This document shows positions 16,256 to 25,379 of a DNA stretch of 64,000 bases, one piece after another. Under the pieces are notes generated by a model. The model saw only the letters and a program-made list of their open reading frames with translations, was not told where the DNA came from and made no database searches. The stretch's first letter is position 1. Each line of letters opens with the position of its first letter. Made by a program: the position numbers and the translations under genes. This stretch comes from JBBRYB01 sp038238115 (GTDB lineage: Bacteria > Actinomycetota > Actinomycetes > Propionibacteriales > Nocardioidaceae), in assembly GCA_038238115.1 (NCBI GenBank), contig JBBRYB010000001.1, positions 124,001 to 188,000 on the forward strand. Direction: 5' to 3'.

Positions 16256-18418
16256 ATGGAGCGTCTCGCCAGGCTCGTCATGCGACATCGTCGTATCGTC
16301 GGCCTCTTCTGGCTAGTGCTCTTCATCGCCGGCGGCGCCTCGGCCGGACAGCTCAGCAATCGGCTGACCCTCGACTTCTCGCTGCCGGGACAGCCCGGCG
16401 ACACAGCCGAGCAGCAGCTGATCAAGACCTACGGTGCGAGCTCGTTCGATACCTACGTGGCTGTCGTCACCGTGCCACCGGGCGACACGGTCAAGGCCGA
16501 GCAGGACAAGGTCGACCAGGTCTTCGGCGCGGTGCAGAAGGCACTGCCACAGACCCGGATCGTCGACTTCTCGAGCACGGGTGACCAGGGGTTCGTCTCT
16601 GCCGACGGGCGTACGACGTTCGCTCTGATCCAGGGACCACTTCCCGCGTCTTTCGGGCCGGGAATCGAGGTCACCCTCGACCCAGTCCTCACCCAGGCGG
16701 CCAAGAGTGCAGGTTTCGACAGTGGGCTGACGTCCTACGGCCTGCTGTCGGCGGGGGGTGACACGAGTGGGCCGAGCCTGCTCGCCGAGACCCTGTTCGG
16801 GGCAGCGGGCGCGCTGTTGGTCCTGGTGTTCGTCTTCGCGTCCTTCCTGGCCCTGGTGCCGCTGCTCATCGCGGCCGTCTCGATCTTGACCACTTTCATG
16901 CTCGTGCTCGGCCTGACGACGTTCAGCGACGTGAGCTTCGTGGTTCAGTTCCTCATCGCGCTGATCGGGCTCGGGGTGGCGATCGACTACTCCCTGCTCG
17001 TGGTCTCACGCTGGCGCGAGGAGCGCGCCCACGGACGTGACAATGCCGAGGCCGTGGTCGTCGCGATGAGGACGGCCGGTCATGCCGTGCTGGCCTCGGG
17101 CGTCACGGTGGCCATCAGCCTCGTCGCCCTCGTCGTGGTGCCTGTCCCCTTCCTTCGCAGTATGGGAATCGGAGGGATGCTGATCCCCCTGGTGAGCGTC
17201 GCGGTGACGCTCACGCTGCTCCCCGCGCTGCTGTCCAGCATCGGCCCACGCATCGACTTCCCGCGCATCCGGCACGAGGGCACCGCGTCTCGCGGGTGGA
17301 CGGCGTGGGCGCGAGGCATCGTCAGGCGCCGGTTCCTCGCCGCAGCGGCGGCGCTGGTCGCACTAGGTCTGCTCATCGTGCCCGTCTTCGACCTCAAGAT
17401 CGGCCAGTCCGGCATCGACTCGCTGGCGCGAAGCGGGCCTTCGTTCGACACCCTGGTGTCGCTGAGGGACGGCGGCATCGGGACGGGTGTCCTGACGCCC
17501 GTTGAGGTGCTGGTGCCGTCCGCCGATGCAGCGGCAGCGGCTCGGGCGGCGAGCGCGGTGGACGGGGTGCAGACGGCAGTCGTGGGCACCACCAAGGGCG
17601 ACCAGGCGGTCGTCGACGTACTCCCGGACTCCGAGACCGTCGACAGCTCGGGAACCGCGGTCGTGGACCGGATCAGGTCGGCGGTCGAATCAGCTGTGGA
17701 CGGCCCGGTCGGGGTGACCGGTGCCGGCGCAACGGTCGAGGACTACTTCAGCGCCGTGTATAGCAACTTCCCCTACGTGCTGGCTCTCATCGCCGTCATC
17801 ACGTTCGTGCTTCTGGTTCGGACGTTCCGATCGGTGCTCCTTCCCGTGAAGGCCGTCATCCTCAACTTGGTGTCGATGGCCGCCGTCTTCGGGTCAGTCG
17901 TGTTCTTCTGGCAGCTCGGTCACGGTTCCGATGCGATCTTCAGCGTGTCAGCGACGGGAGCAATCACGTTCTGGCTTCCCGTGGTGATCTTTGCCTTCCT
18001 CTTCGGCCTGTCCATGGACTACGAGGTGTTCATCCTGGCCCGGATGCGGGAGGAGTACGACGCGACGGGTGACACCGGCGCCGCCGTCACCACCGGGCTG
18101 GGGCGGACCGGCAGGCTCGTCACCTCGGCCGCCCTGATCCTGTTCTTCGCCTTCGCCGCGTTAGCGGCTGCACCCGGCACGGACATCAAGGTGCTCGGCA
18201 CGGCGCTCGGCGTGGGCATCCTCATCGACGCCACCCTCGTGCGGGCGCTCCTGGTGCCGGCTCTGGTCAGTCTCTTCGGCCGGTGGAACTGGTGGCTCCC
18301 GGGCGGCGTGGCCCGCCTGCTAGGGGTAGAGCCATCACCGTTGGCGCCCCGCAACAAGCCCGTCTCGAGGCCCCCTGAACCCCCCGCAGAGGTTCTCACT
18401 CCTCCGCTGGCGCGCTGA
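16256..18418 (+). CDS. MMPL-family RND transporter
   Basis: The 720-residue integral membrane protein belongs to the MMPL branch of the RND superfamily, which in actinobacteria exports lipids, siderophores or drugs. Topology is the expected two repeats: one membrane segment, a large outer loop (about residues 35-160), five membrane segments, one membrane segment, a second outer loop (about 400-510) and five more. The proton-relay regions read LGVAIDYSLLVVSRWREE and LFGLSMDYEVFILARMREE, both with Asp-Tyr pairs intact. Start 16256 is chosen because CAGGAG lies six bases upstream and MERLARLVMRHRR is the usual beginning. It is followed 38 bp later by a second MMPL gene and is divergent from the double MarR regulator. 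Confidence 0.92.
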   Translation: MERLARLVMRHRRIVGLFWLVLFIAGGASAGQLSNRLTLDFSLPGQPGDTAEQQLIKTYGASSFDTYVAVVTVPPGDTVKAEQDKVDQVFGAVQKALPQTRIVDFSSTGDQGFVSADGRTTFALIQGPLPASFGPGIEVTLDPVLTQAAKSAGFDSGLTSYGLLSAGGDTSGPSLLAETLFGAAGALLVLVFVFASFLALVPLLIAAVSILTTFMLVLGLTTFSDVSFVVQFLIALIGLGVAIDYSLLVVSRWREERAHGRDNAEAVVVAMRTAGHAVLASGVTVAISLVALVVVPVPFLRSMGIGGMLIPLVSVAVTLTLLPALLSSIGPRIDFPRIRHEGTASRGWTAWARGIVRRRFLAAAAALVALGLLIVPVFDLKIGQSGIDSLARSGPSFDTLVSLRDGGIGTGVLTPVEVLVPSADAAAAARAASAVDGVQTAVVGTTKGDQAVVDVLPDSETVDSSGTAVVDRIRSAVESAVDGPVGVTGAGATVEDYFSAVYSNFPYVLALIAVITFVLLVRTFRSVLLPVKAVILNLVSMAAVFGSVVFFWQLGHGSDAIFSVSATGAITFWLPVVIFAFLFGLSMDYEVFILARMREEYDATGDTGAAVTTGLGRTGRLVTSAALILFFAFAALAAAPGTDIKVLGTALGVGILIDATLVRALLVPALVSLFGRWNWWLPGGVARLLGVEPSPLAPRNKPVSRPPEPPAEVLTPPLAR

Positions 18419-18456
18419 CGTCGCCGCCGACCGATGCACGTGGAAGGAACTCGTAC

Positions 18457-20572
18457 ATGCACAGGCAGATTGCCGGCTCGCTGACGGGCAAGGCGACCAA
18501 GTGGATCGTCGTGGTCTTCTGGATAGCCGTCCTGGCGGTATCCGGGTCGTTGGCGCAGAAACTCACCGATGCCCAAAAGAACGACGCGGTCTCATGGCTG
18601 CCTGGGGACGCCGAGTCCACCCAGGCGCTCGACAAGCTCCAGGCCTTCCAGGATCCCAACGAGCTGACCACGGTCATCGTCTACGAGCGGGCCCAGGGCA
18701 TCACCAATGCCGACGTCGCGAAGGTGCAGGCGGATGCCAAGGAGTTCGCGAACTTCGAGGGTGTCACCAAGCCAGTCCCCGACCCCTTCCGCAGCGAGGA
18801 CGGGCAAGCGCTCCAGCTCATGGTGCCGCTCAACCTCGGCAGCAACGGGTGGGACAAGGCGGTCGACATCATCGCCGACATGCGCCAGACCGCCAACACC
18901 GGCGACGAGGGACTCAACGCCTATATCACCGGTCCGGGCGTGATGGCCGCGGACTCCGGGGAGGCGTTCAAGGGCATCGATGGCACGTTGCTCTTCGCCA
19001 CCATCGGCGTCGTCGTCGTCATCTTGCTGCTGACCTATCGCAGCCCGGTCCTGTGGCTCCTACCCGTCGTCTCCGCGGGCGTGGCCCTGACGGTCGCTCA
19101 GGCCGTCATCTACCTGCTGGCCAAGCACGCCGGCCTCACCGTCAACGCGCAAAGTGCCGGCATCTTGACGGTGCTGGTGTTCGGCGCCGGCACCGACTAC
19201 GCGCTGCTCCTCGTGGCCCGCTACCGCGAGGAGCTGCGGCACCACCACGACCGCCACGAGGCGATGGCCGTCGCGCTGCATCGGGCCGGACCGGCCATCT
19301 TCGCCAGCGCCGGCACCGTCGTGCTCGGCATGCTCTGCCTGCTCATCGCCCAGATAACTCCACGCAGGGTCTTGGTCCGGTGGCCGCGATCGGCGTCGGC
19401 GTCGGCCTGCTGGTCATGGTGACGCTGCTTCCCGCCCTCCTGGTCATCTGCGGCCGCTGGGTCTTCTGGCCGGCTCGCCCGGCGGAGGGCAGCCCAGAGC
19501 CGACCGCATCGGGAGTCTGGGCCCGCGTCGGCTCACGGATCGCCCACCGCCCCCGCGCGGTGTGGGTGACCACGACGGTGATCTTGGGCATCGCCTGCTT
19601 CGCGGTGGTGCAGCTCGACGCCACCGGGCTCAGCAACAAAGACCAGTACATCAAGACCGTCGAGTCCGTCACCGGCGAGCAGGTGCTGTCGCGGCACTTC
19701 CCTGCGGGCGCGAGCGACCCGGCTCTGATCGTCGCTAACGCGGGACAAGCCGCGGCAGTCGCGGATGCCGCGGCTCAGGTCAGCGGGGTGGCGCAGGTCG
19801 CCGACCCGATCGTGGCGAACGGCGTGGCGTTCATCCGGGCCACGCTGGCTGATGCCCCGGACAGCGGGGCGGCATACGACACCATCGACGCCCTTCGCGC
19901 TGTCGAGCACCAAGTTCCAGGTGCCGATGCGCAGGTCGGTGGCACCACCGCGATCAACCTCGACGTGCAGGGGCGTCCAGGCACGACTCGAAGGTGATCA
20001 TCCCCGTCATCTTGGTGTTGGTCTTCTTGATCCTGGCGCTTCTGCTGCGGGCCGTCGTGGCCCCGCTCGTGCTGATCGCGACGGTGGTGCTGTCGTTCGG
20101 CGCGGCGCTCGGGATCAGTGCGCTCGTGTTCAGCAACGTCTTCGGGTTCGCCGGCGCCGACAGCTCGTTGCCGTTGTTCGTGTTCGTCCTCCTGGTCGCC
20201 CTGGGCATCGACTACAACATCTTCTTGATGACCCGGGTGCGCGAAGAGGCGCTGAAGTACGGCACCCGGCGCGGCGCGCTGATCGGTCTTGCCGCGACCG
20301 GCGGCGTGATCACCTCGGCTGGCCTGGTGCTGGCGGGCACGTTTTCGGTGCTCGCGACGCTACCACTGGTGGCCTTCGCCGAGATCGGTTTCGCGGTCGC
20401 CCTGGGTGTCCTGCTCGACACGATCGTGGTGCGGTCGGTCCTCGTGACGGCGCTCAACCTGGACATCGGGCGCCGAATGTGGTGGCCGAGCGTACTGGGC
20501 AACAAGCCCGACATCGACCCCGACGAACTGCGCTTCGGCCGGTCTGAAGCCCAGGTGATCACGACGCATTGA
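18457..20572 (+). pseudogene. Second MMPL-family transporter with two frameshifts
   Basis: Three frames together make one MMPL protein of about 705 residues. Frame A runs from ATG 18457 (AAGGA upstream) to LCLLIAQ near 19353. Reading must then drop into the next frame at CAGATAACTCC (19351-19361), where one base appears to be missing (expected AQMNSTQG). Frame B continues LGPVAAIGVGVGLLVMV to INLDVQ near 19970, where a run of four G (19970-19973) seems one short, after which frame C gives HDSKVIIPVILVLVF through the last five membrane segments to the stop at 20570-20572. Both relay motifs (GAGTDYALLLVARYREE, ALGIDYNIFLMTRVREE) are intact. The clean repair by two single bases argues for recent loss or base-calling errors rather than old decay. 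Confidence 0.82.
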
Positions 20573-20620
20573 CAGGCGTTGTGGATCAGGCGTGGAGATC
20601 GTGGTCAGGCGGCTGGCCGC

Positions 20621-21793
20621 TCAGGCGAGCCGACGGCCGCGGCGGTAGACGCCGGACACCAGAGGCACCCCGGGGCGGTAGCTCAGATGGAGGTATGAGG
20701 GCGCGCCCAGCAGCGTGAAGTCCGCCCAGGCGCCCACTGCGAGGTGGCCGACGTCGCTTCGGCGAATGGCTGCGGCACCTCCGGCCGTGGCCGACCAGAG
20801 CGCCTCGGCAGGCGACATCCGCATCTCCCGCACCGCCAGTGCCATGCACAGCGGCATCGAGGACGAGAAGCCTGACCCCGGGTTGCAGTCGCTGGCCAGC
20901 GCGACGGTGACCCCAGCGGCCAGCAGGGCCCGAGCGTCGGGATAGGGAGAGCGGGTCGAGAACTCGACCGCCGGCAGCAGGGTGGCCACCACACCTGCGT
21001 CTCGCAGGTCCTCGACGTCGGTGGGTCGCAGATGGGTGCAGTGGTCGGCCGACGCCGCGCCCACCTCGCAGGCCACCTGCACGCCCGGCCCCGGGCCGAG
21101 CTGGTTCGCGTGGACGCGGGCCTGGAGCCCGGCTCGCTGACCGGCGCGGAGCACGGCCCGAGCCTGGTCGGCGTCGAAGGCGCCCTGCTCGCAGAACACG
21201 TCGATCCACCGGGCATGCGGTGCGCAGGCCTGGAGCATCGGGCCGGTGACGAGCTCCACATAGGACGCCGGGTCGTCGGCGTACTCCGGCGCCACGACGT
21301 GCGCACCGAGGAATGTGGTGTCCTCGGTGAACTGGCCGGCGACGGCGAGCGCTCGGGCCTCGTCGGGTGTCGTCAGCCCGTAGCCGCTCTTGATCTCGAT
21401 TGTCGTGGTCCCCTGCCGCGCCATCTCCGCGACGAGCCGCGCCACAGTCGCGGTGAGTACGTCGTCTGAGGCCTCCCGGGTGGCCGCCACGGTGGTGGCG
21501 ATCCCGCCTGTGGAGTAGGGCCGACCCTCCATTCGGGCGGCGAACTCAGCGGACCGGTCACCCGCGAAGACGAGGTGGGAGTGGCTGTCGACAAAGCCCG
21601 GGATGACGGCCGACCCCTGGGCGTCGATGGCCTCGTCTGCCGCCGGCGCGGCGCCACGCGCACCGACCCACGTCACGCGTCCCCGCTCGACCACGAACGC
21701 GGCGTCGTGAAGCAGCCCGAGCACCGACTCGTCACCGATACTGACGTCGTTCGTGGTGAGCTCGCCGATGTGGTCGACCAGCAGCGACGTCAC
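20621..21793 (-). CDS. hutI: Imidazolonepropionase
   Basis: The 390-residue cytosolic metal-dependent amidohydrolase opens 4-imidazolone-5-propionate to N-formimino-L-glutamate, step three of histidine breakdown. Signs are VIPGFVDSHSHLVFAGDR with the first metal-ligand His pair (about residues 64-81), IEIKSGYGLT, a metal His in GAHVVAPEY, HANQLGPGPG, HCTHL and the catalytic Asp in ALASDCNPGSG. It starts with GTG overlapping the end of hutF by four bases, so hutF and hutI are translationally coupled with the order M20 hydrolase-hutF-hutI. It is convergent with the MMPL gene, about 48 bp apart. Confidence 0.95.
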   Translation of the reverse strand: MTSLLVDHIGELTTNDVSIGDESVLGLLHDAAFVVERGRVTWVGARGAAPAADEAIDAQGSAVIPGFVDSHSHLVFAGDRSAEFAARMEGRPYSTGGIATTVAATREASDDVLTATVARLVAEMARQGTTTIEIKSGYGLTTPDEARALAVAGQFTEDTTFLGAHVVAPEYADDPASYVELVTGPMLQACAPHARWIDVFCEQGAFDADQARAVLRAGQRAGLQARVHANQLGPGPGVQVACEVGAASADHCTHLRPTDVEDLRDAGVVATLLPAVEFSTRSPYPDARALLAAGVTVALASDCNPGSGFSSSMPLCMALAVREMRMSPAEALWSATAGGAAAIRRSDVGHLAVGAWADFTLLGAPSYLHLSYRPGVPLVSGVYRRGRRLA

Positions 21794-23103
21794 GGCGTCA
21801 CCACCGCGTCGATCGACTGCTCCAGCAGCCGGGACACCGTGTCGGGCTCGTGCGGCAGCAGCTCGCCACCGGCCACGACGCTCACGACGTCGGAAGCTGT
21901 GGCCGCGAAGACCGCCGACTCCTCGGCGGTTCCTGCGCCCGCCGTACGGACGCTGCGATCGTCGAGGGTGACGAGGTCGGCCCAGTAGCCCGGAGCGATC
22001 CGCCCGGCGTCGTCGAAGCCCAGCGAGCGTTGACCGTTCGCCGTCGCTGCGACGAGCAGCTCTCCTGCTCGCCAGTGTCCGCGCCGCTGGGTGGACAGCC
22101 GCTCGTCCAGCTCGACGGCACGCATCTCCTCATGCATGTCGATCACGGCATGGCTGTCGGTCCCCAGCGTCAGGACCGCGCCCGCGTCGTGAAGTGCTCT
22201 CGAGGCGCCGATCCCGTCAGCCAGGTCGCGTTCGGTGGTCGGACAGAAGCCGGCATAGCAGCTGGCGTCGCCGAGCAGGCTGACGTCCCTGCCGGTCAGG
22301 TGCGTGGCGTGCACCGCCGTGACCCGCCCGTCCAGCACGCCGCTCGCGGCCAGCAGCTCGGCCGGTGTGCAGCCATAGTGCTCGAGGCAGGCATCGTTTT
22401 CGGCCACCTGCTCAGACAGATGGACGTGCAGCGGGGCGGTCGGCCGGGCTCGTGCGACGGTGGCGAGGTCGTCGCGAGGCACCGCCCTGACGGAGTGGAT
22501 CGCGGCGCCGAGCACGACGCCGGGGTCCGCCACGTCGTCCAGCTGATGGGTCCGCTCCACCCAGGCGCTGACCGTGCCGTCGCTGAAGCGCAGCTGAGTC
22601 CCCTCGGGCGGCGCGCCGAAACCCGCGGACAGGTAGCAGGTGTCGAGCAGCGTGATGCGCAGCCCCGCGTCGTGGGCCGCCGCGATCAGCGCTCTGCCCA
22701 TGGCGTTGGGGTCCGCGTAGGGCGCCCCCCCGGTGTCGTAGTGAAGGTAGTGGAACTCTCCGACGGCGGTGATGCCAGCCAGCGCCATCTCGCGGTAGGT
22801 GGCGTAGGCGAGGGCGTAGTAGGTGTCGGGGTTGAGACCTGCCGCGACTGAATACATCGTCTCTCGCCAGGTCCAGAATGAGCCGCGCTCGCGTTGCGTG
22901 CGCGAGCGCAGCGCCCGATGGAACGCGTGGCTGTGACAGTTCGCCAGCCCAGGAATTGTCAGGCCGGCAAGGCGGATCGCGCCAGGCGGAGCGAACGGCA
23001 ACCGCGTGGTGGCGGTTATGTGAGAGTCGACCACGTCCACCAGCAGCCCGTCGACGACGTCACCGGGGCCCACCCAGGCGTGCTCGCACCAGTACGCCGT
23101 CAC
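21790..23103 (-). CDS. hutF: Formimidoylglutamate deiminase
   Basis: The 437-residue amidohydrolase converts N-formimino-L-glutamate to N-formyl-L-glutamate and ammonia, the branch of histidine catabolism used by actinobacteria and pseudomonads. Marks are LTIPGLANCHSHAFHRALR (metal His pair), FWTWRETMYS, TAVGEFHYLHYD, HVHLSEQ with substrate-binding residues, THLTG, and LGTDSHAVIDMHEEMRAVE with the catalytic Asp. The GTG start at 23103 overlaps the TGA of the upstream hydrolase (GTGA), and the family begins about here; the longer open frame further upstream is antisense-like noise from the neighbouring gene. Product flow requires an N-formylglutamate hydrolase next. Confidence 0.95.
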   Translation of the reverse strand: MTAYWCEHAWVGPGDVVDGLLVDVVDSHITATTRLPFAPPGAIRLAGLTIPGLANCHSHAFHRALRSRTQRERGSFWTWRETMYSVAAGLNPDTYYALAYATYREMALAGITAVGEFHYLHYDTGGAPYADPNAMGRALIAAAHDAGLRITLLDTCYLSAGFGAPPEGTQLRFSDGTVSAWVERTHQLDDVADPGVVLGAAIHSVRAVPRDDLATVARARPTAPLHVHLSEQVAENDACLEHYGCTPAELLAASGVLDGRVTAVHATHLTGRDVSLLGDASCYAGFCPTTERDLADGIGASRALHDAGAVLTLGTDSHAVIDMHEEMRAVELDERLSTQRRGHWRAGELLVAATANGQRSLGFDDAGRIAPGYWADLVTLDDRSVRTAGAGTAEESAVFAATASDVVSVVAGGELLPHEPDTVSRLLEQSIDAVVTP

Positions 23104-24308
23104 GCGGCCAGCTCCTTGAGCACCTGCGTGAGCGCCTGGACACCGACGAGGCAGTCCGCCAGGTCGGCGTGCTCGGCCGGCGCGTGTGAGACGCCCGTGG
23201 GGTTGCGCACGAACAGCATCGCCGACGGGATCCCGGCGAGCTGGAGGATGCCTGCATCGTGGCCGGCCCCGGTCGCGATAATGGGCGCGTCCGCGAGGAC
23301 GCGGGAAAGACTGGCTGCGAGCGGGGCGTCGAAGTCGACGGTGGGCACGACCGACTCGGCAGTGACGATGACGCTGGTGCCGTCGCGCTCGGCCCGCTCT
23401 GTCGCCTGCCGGGTGATCACCTCGACGAGGGAGTCGACCTGCGCCGCGTCGGCTCCGCGGGCGTCCAGCCAGGCCCGCACCTGCTCGGGGATGGCGTTCG
23501 TGACGTTGGGTTCGACGCTGAGCCGGCCGAACGTCGCGCGCGCGTCGCCCAGCCGGGCCTGCTTGTTGGCAGCCAGCGCGGTCATCGCGTAGGTGAGCAT
23601 CGGGTCGTGGCGGTCCTCCATCCGCGTCGCGCCGGCGTGGTTGGGTTCGCCGCGGAAGTCGAACCGCCACCGGCCGTGCGCCCAGCTCGCGGACCCGACC
23701 GCCACCGGCCGGCCACGCTCGACGAGGTTGCGGCCCTGCTCCACGTGCAGCTCGACGAAGACGCCCACCCGGTCAAGCAGCGGCGAAGGCCCAAGTGACG
23801 GCTCGAGACCCGCCGCGGCCATCGCGTCGAGCAGGAAGATGCCCGAGGAGTCGCGCAGTTGTGAGGCCGCGTCCGGATCCATCCGACCGGTGGCGAGCCG
23901 CGAACCGAGGCAGGCGATCCCGAACCGGGAGCCCTCCTCCTCGACGAAGAGCCCCACGCCGAGTGGTCTCGCCGGCTCGAAGCCGTCGTTCCTGAGCGCG
24001 TCCACGGCCGCGAAGGCGCAGACCACACCGAGCGGGCCGTCGAAGGCGCCGCCGTTGTCGACGGAGTCCAGGTGCGACCCCACCAGGACTCCTGGATGCT
24101 CAGGCGCGGCGCCAGCGAAGCGCCACCATGCGATGGCGTTGCCCTGGCCGTCCCACTCGACGTCGAGTCCCCGCCTAGCGGCCTCGGCGGCATACCACGC
24201 CGTGCACTCCCGCTCGGCGGAAGCGAACGGCGAGCGTCGGTAGCCACCGGTACGCGTATCGAGGCCGAGCGGGGCGAGGTCGCGCCACATCTGCTCGAAG
24301 GACGTCAC
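23100..24308 (-). CDS. M20-type amidohydrolase (allantoate/N-carbamoyl-amino-acid hydrolase family), in the hut cluster
   Basis: The 402-residue protein is a dinuclear metal hydrolase of the M20 family, subgroup of allantoate amidohydrolase and N-carbamoyl-L-amino acid hydrolase. Metal ligands are visible in GVLVGSHLDSVDNGGAFDG (His, Asp), FVEEEGSRFG (Glu-Glu), ELHVEQG (His) and a C-terminal SHAPAEHAD (His). The dimerisation domain is the middle third, with FRGEPNHAGATRM. It is the first gene of a coupled trio with hutF and hutI (four-base overlap). Nothing else for ureide use is present, so the context favours hydrolysis of N-formylglutamate to glutamate and formate, the missing HutG step. 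That function is an inference; family names would read allantoate amidohydrolase. Confidence 0.85.
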   Translation of the reverse strand: MTSFEQMWRDLAPLGLDTRTGGYRRSPFASAERECTAWYAAEAARRGLDVEWDGQGNAIAWWRFAGAAPEHPGVLVGSHLDSVDNGGAFDGPLGVVCAFAAVDALRNDGFEPARPLGVGLFVEEEGSRFGIACLGSRLATGRMDPDAASQLRDSSGIFLLDAMAAAGLEPSLGPSPLLDRVGVFVELHVEQGRNLVERGRPVAVGSASWAHGRWRFDFRGEPNHAGATRMEDRHDPMLTYAMTALAANKQARLGDARATFGRLSVEPNVTNAIPEQVRAWLDARGADAAQVDSLVEVITRQATERAERDGTSVIVTAESVVPTVDFDAPLAASLSRVLADAPIIATGAGHDAGILQLAGIPSAMLFVRNPTGVSHAPAEHADLADCLVGVQALTQVLKELAA

Positions 24309-24646
24309 CGCAGCAATATCGCAGATGACCTGGGTCGAGGATGGAGCGCGCCCACGAAGAAGAGCTCGCTGATAGCGTCGCGGTCATAGCCGCCGTCGGC
24401 GCCGCCACCGCGCTCCGCGCCGTCGGCGCCGCCATCGATGGAGTCCAGGGGCGCGTCAACCCAACCAGCTGGTCGCGGCGACGCGAGATAGCGCTTTCGG
24501 ACGATCTCCGAGCGGCTCCTCGGCCTGTGCCGGGCCGGCAGGCAGAGTCGCCGCAAATCCTTCACGATCCGCGGGCTTGCCAGCTCCTGGTCAGGTCTGG
24601 CTGAGGATCGCACGACAGTTCATGGCCGAGGCGAGAGGGTGCTGAG
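24309..24646. other. Intergenic stretch without a clear gene
   Basis: About 340 bp between the divergent M20 hydrolase and nitroreductase genes. Short open frames exist on both strands (for example 24341-24604, plus), but they have no convincing ribosome-binding site or recognisable domain. A direct repeat of CGCCGTCGGCGCCGCCA occurs twice around 24392-24440. The promoters of both neighbours should lie here; I could not pick them with confidence. Confidence 0.45.
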
Positions 24647-25243
24647 ATGGAGTTCCAAGATGTCGTCGACCGCCGCAGGATGGTGCGCAACTACAGCAAC
24701 GCACCGGTCGACCGGGCCGTGGTCGAGCGGCTTGTCGCCAACGCGCTGCACGCCCCGAGCGCCGGGTTCAGCCAAGGCTGGGCGTTTCTGCTGCTCGACT
24801 CACCCGACGATGTCGCGCGGTTCTGGGCCAGCGCGACGCCGGACGAGGAGGGCGACGACCAATGGTCGGAGGGGATGCGGCGCGCACCCGTGATCGTCGT
24901 ACCCATGTCGCACAAAGACGCCTACCTCGAGCGTTATGCCGCGCCCGACAAGGGCTGGACCGACCGCGACGAGACGAGGTGGCCGGTCCCCTATTGGGAC
25001 ATCGACACCGGGATGGCGGCTCTGCTCATGCTGCTGACCGTGACTGATGAGGGCCTGGGTGCCTGCTTCTTCGGCATACCCGGGCAGATGGCGGCCTCTT
25101 TCAGGGCCGAGTTCGGCGTCCCCGACGCCTACACCCCGATCGGCGCGATCAGCATCGGTCACCGGCTGCCGGACCGGCTGTCACCCTCCCTGCGACGAGG
25201 CCGACGCCCAGTGCGCGACGTCGTACACAGGGGCAGTTGGTAG
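24647..25243 (+). CDS. Nitroreductase-family flavoprotein
   Basis: The 198-residue cytosolic protein belongs to the FMN-dependent nitroreductase family. It begins MEFQDVVDRRRMVRNYSN (the family's FMN-phosphate Arg region) and has LHAPSAGFSQGWAFLLL, then DIDTGMAALLMLLTVTDEGLGACFFG, which carries the second FMN-binding segment, and ends GAISIGHRLPDRLSPS. Length fits the short single-domain type. The physiological substrate cannot be read. It sits on the plus strand in the middle of the minus-strand hut genes and is unlikely to belong to that pathway. Confidence 0.88.
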   Translation: MEFQDVVDRRRMVRNYSNAPVDRAVVERLVANALHAPSAGFSQGWAFLLLDSPDDVARFWASATPDEEGDDQWSEGMRRAPVIVVPMSHKDAYLERYAAPDKGWTDRDETRWPVPYWDIDTGMAALLMLLTVTDEGLGACFFGIPGQMAASFRAEFGVPDAYTPIGAISIGHRLPDRLSPSLRRGRRPVRDVVHRGSW

Positions 25244-25379
25244 TGCCAGCGACCGCGTCGCACGAGAACACCGGCCCCGGCGGGCCCGGGCGGTCCAAAC
25301 GGTCAGGTTCAGCGCCGGGTTCCACGCGGTGACTCCCCGATATGCGGACCCGCGGTTCACCTGGAAGTCCAGCCTCACA

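Noticed and set aside
21790..23670. Longer form of hutF starting near 23670
   Set aside because: The extra 189 residues are Arg-rich and overlap the M20 gene out of frame; the family start and the GTGA overlap support GTG 23103.
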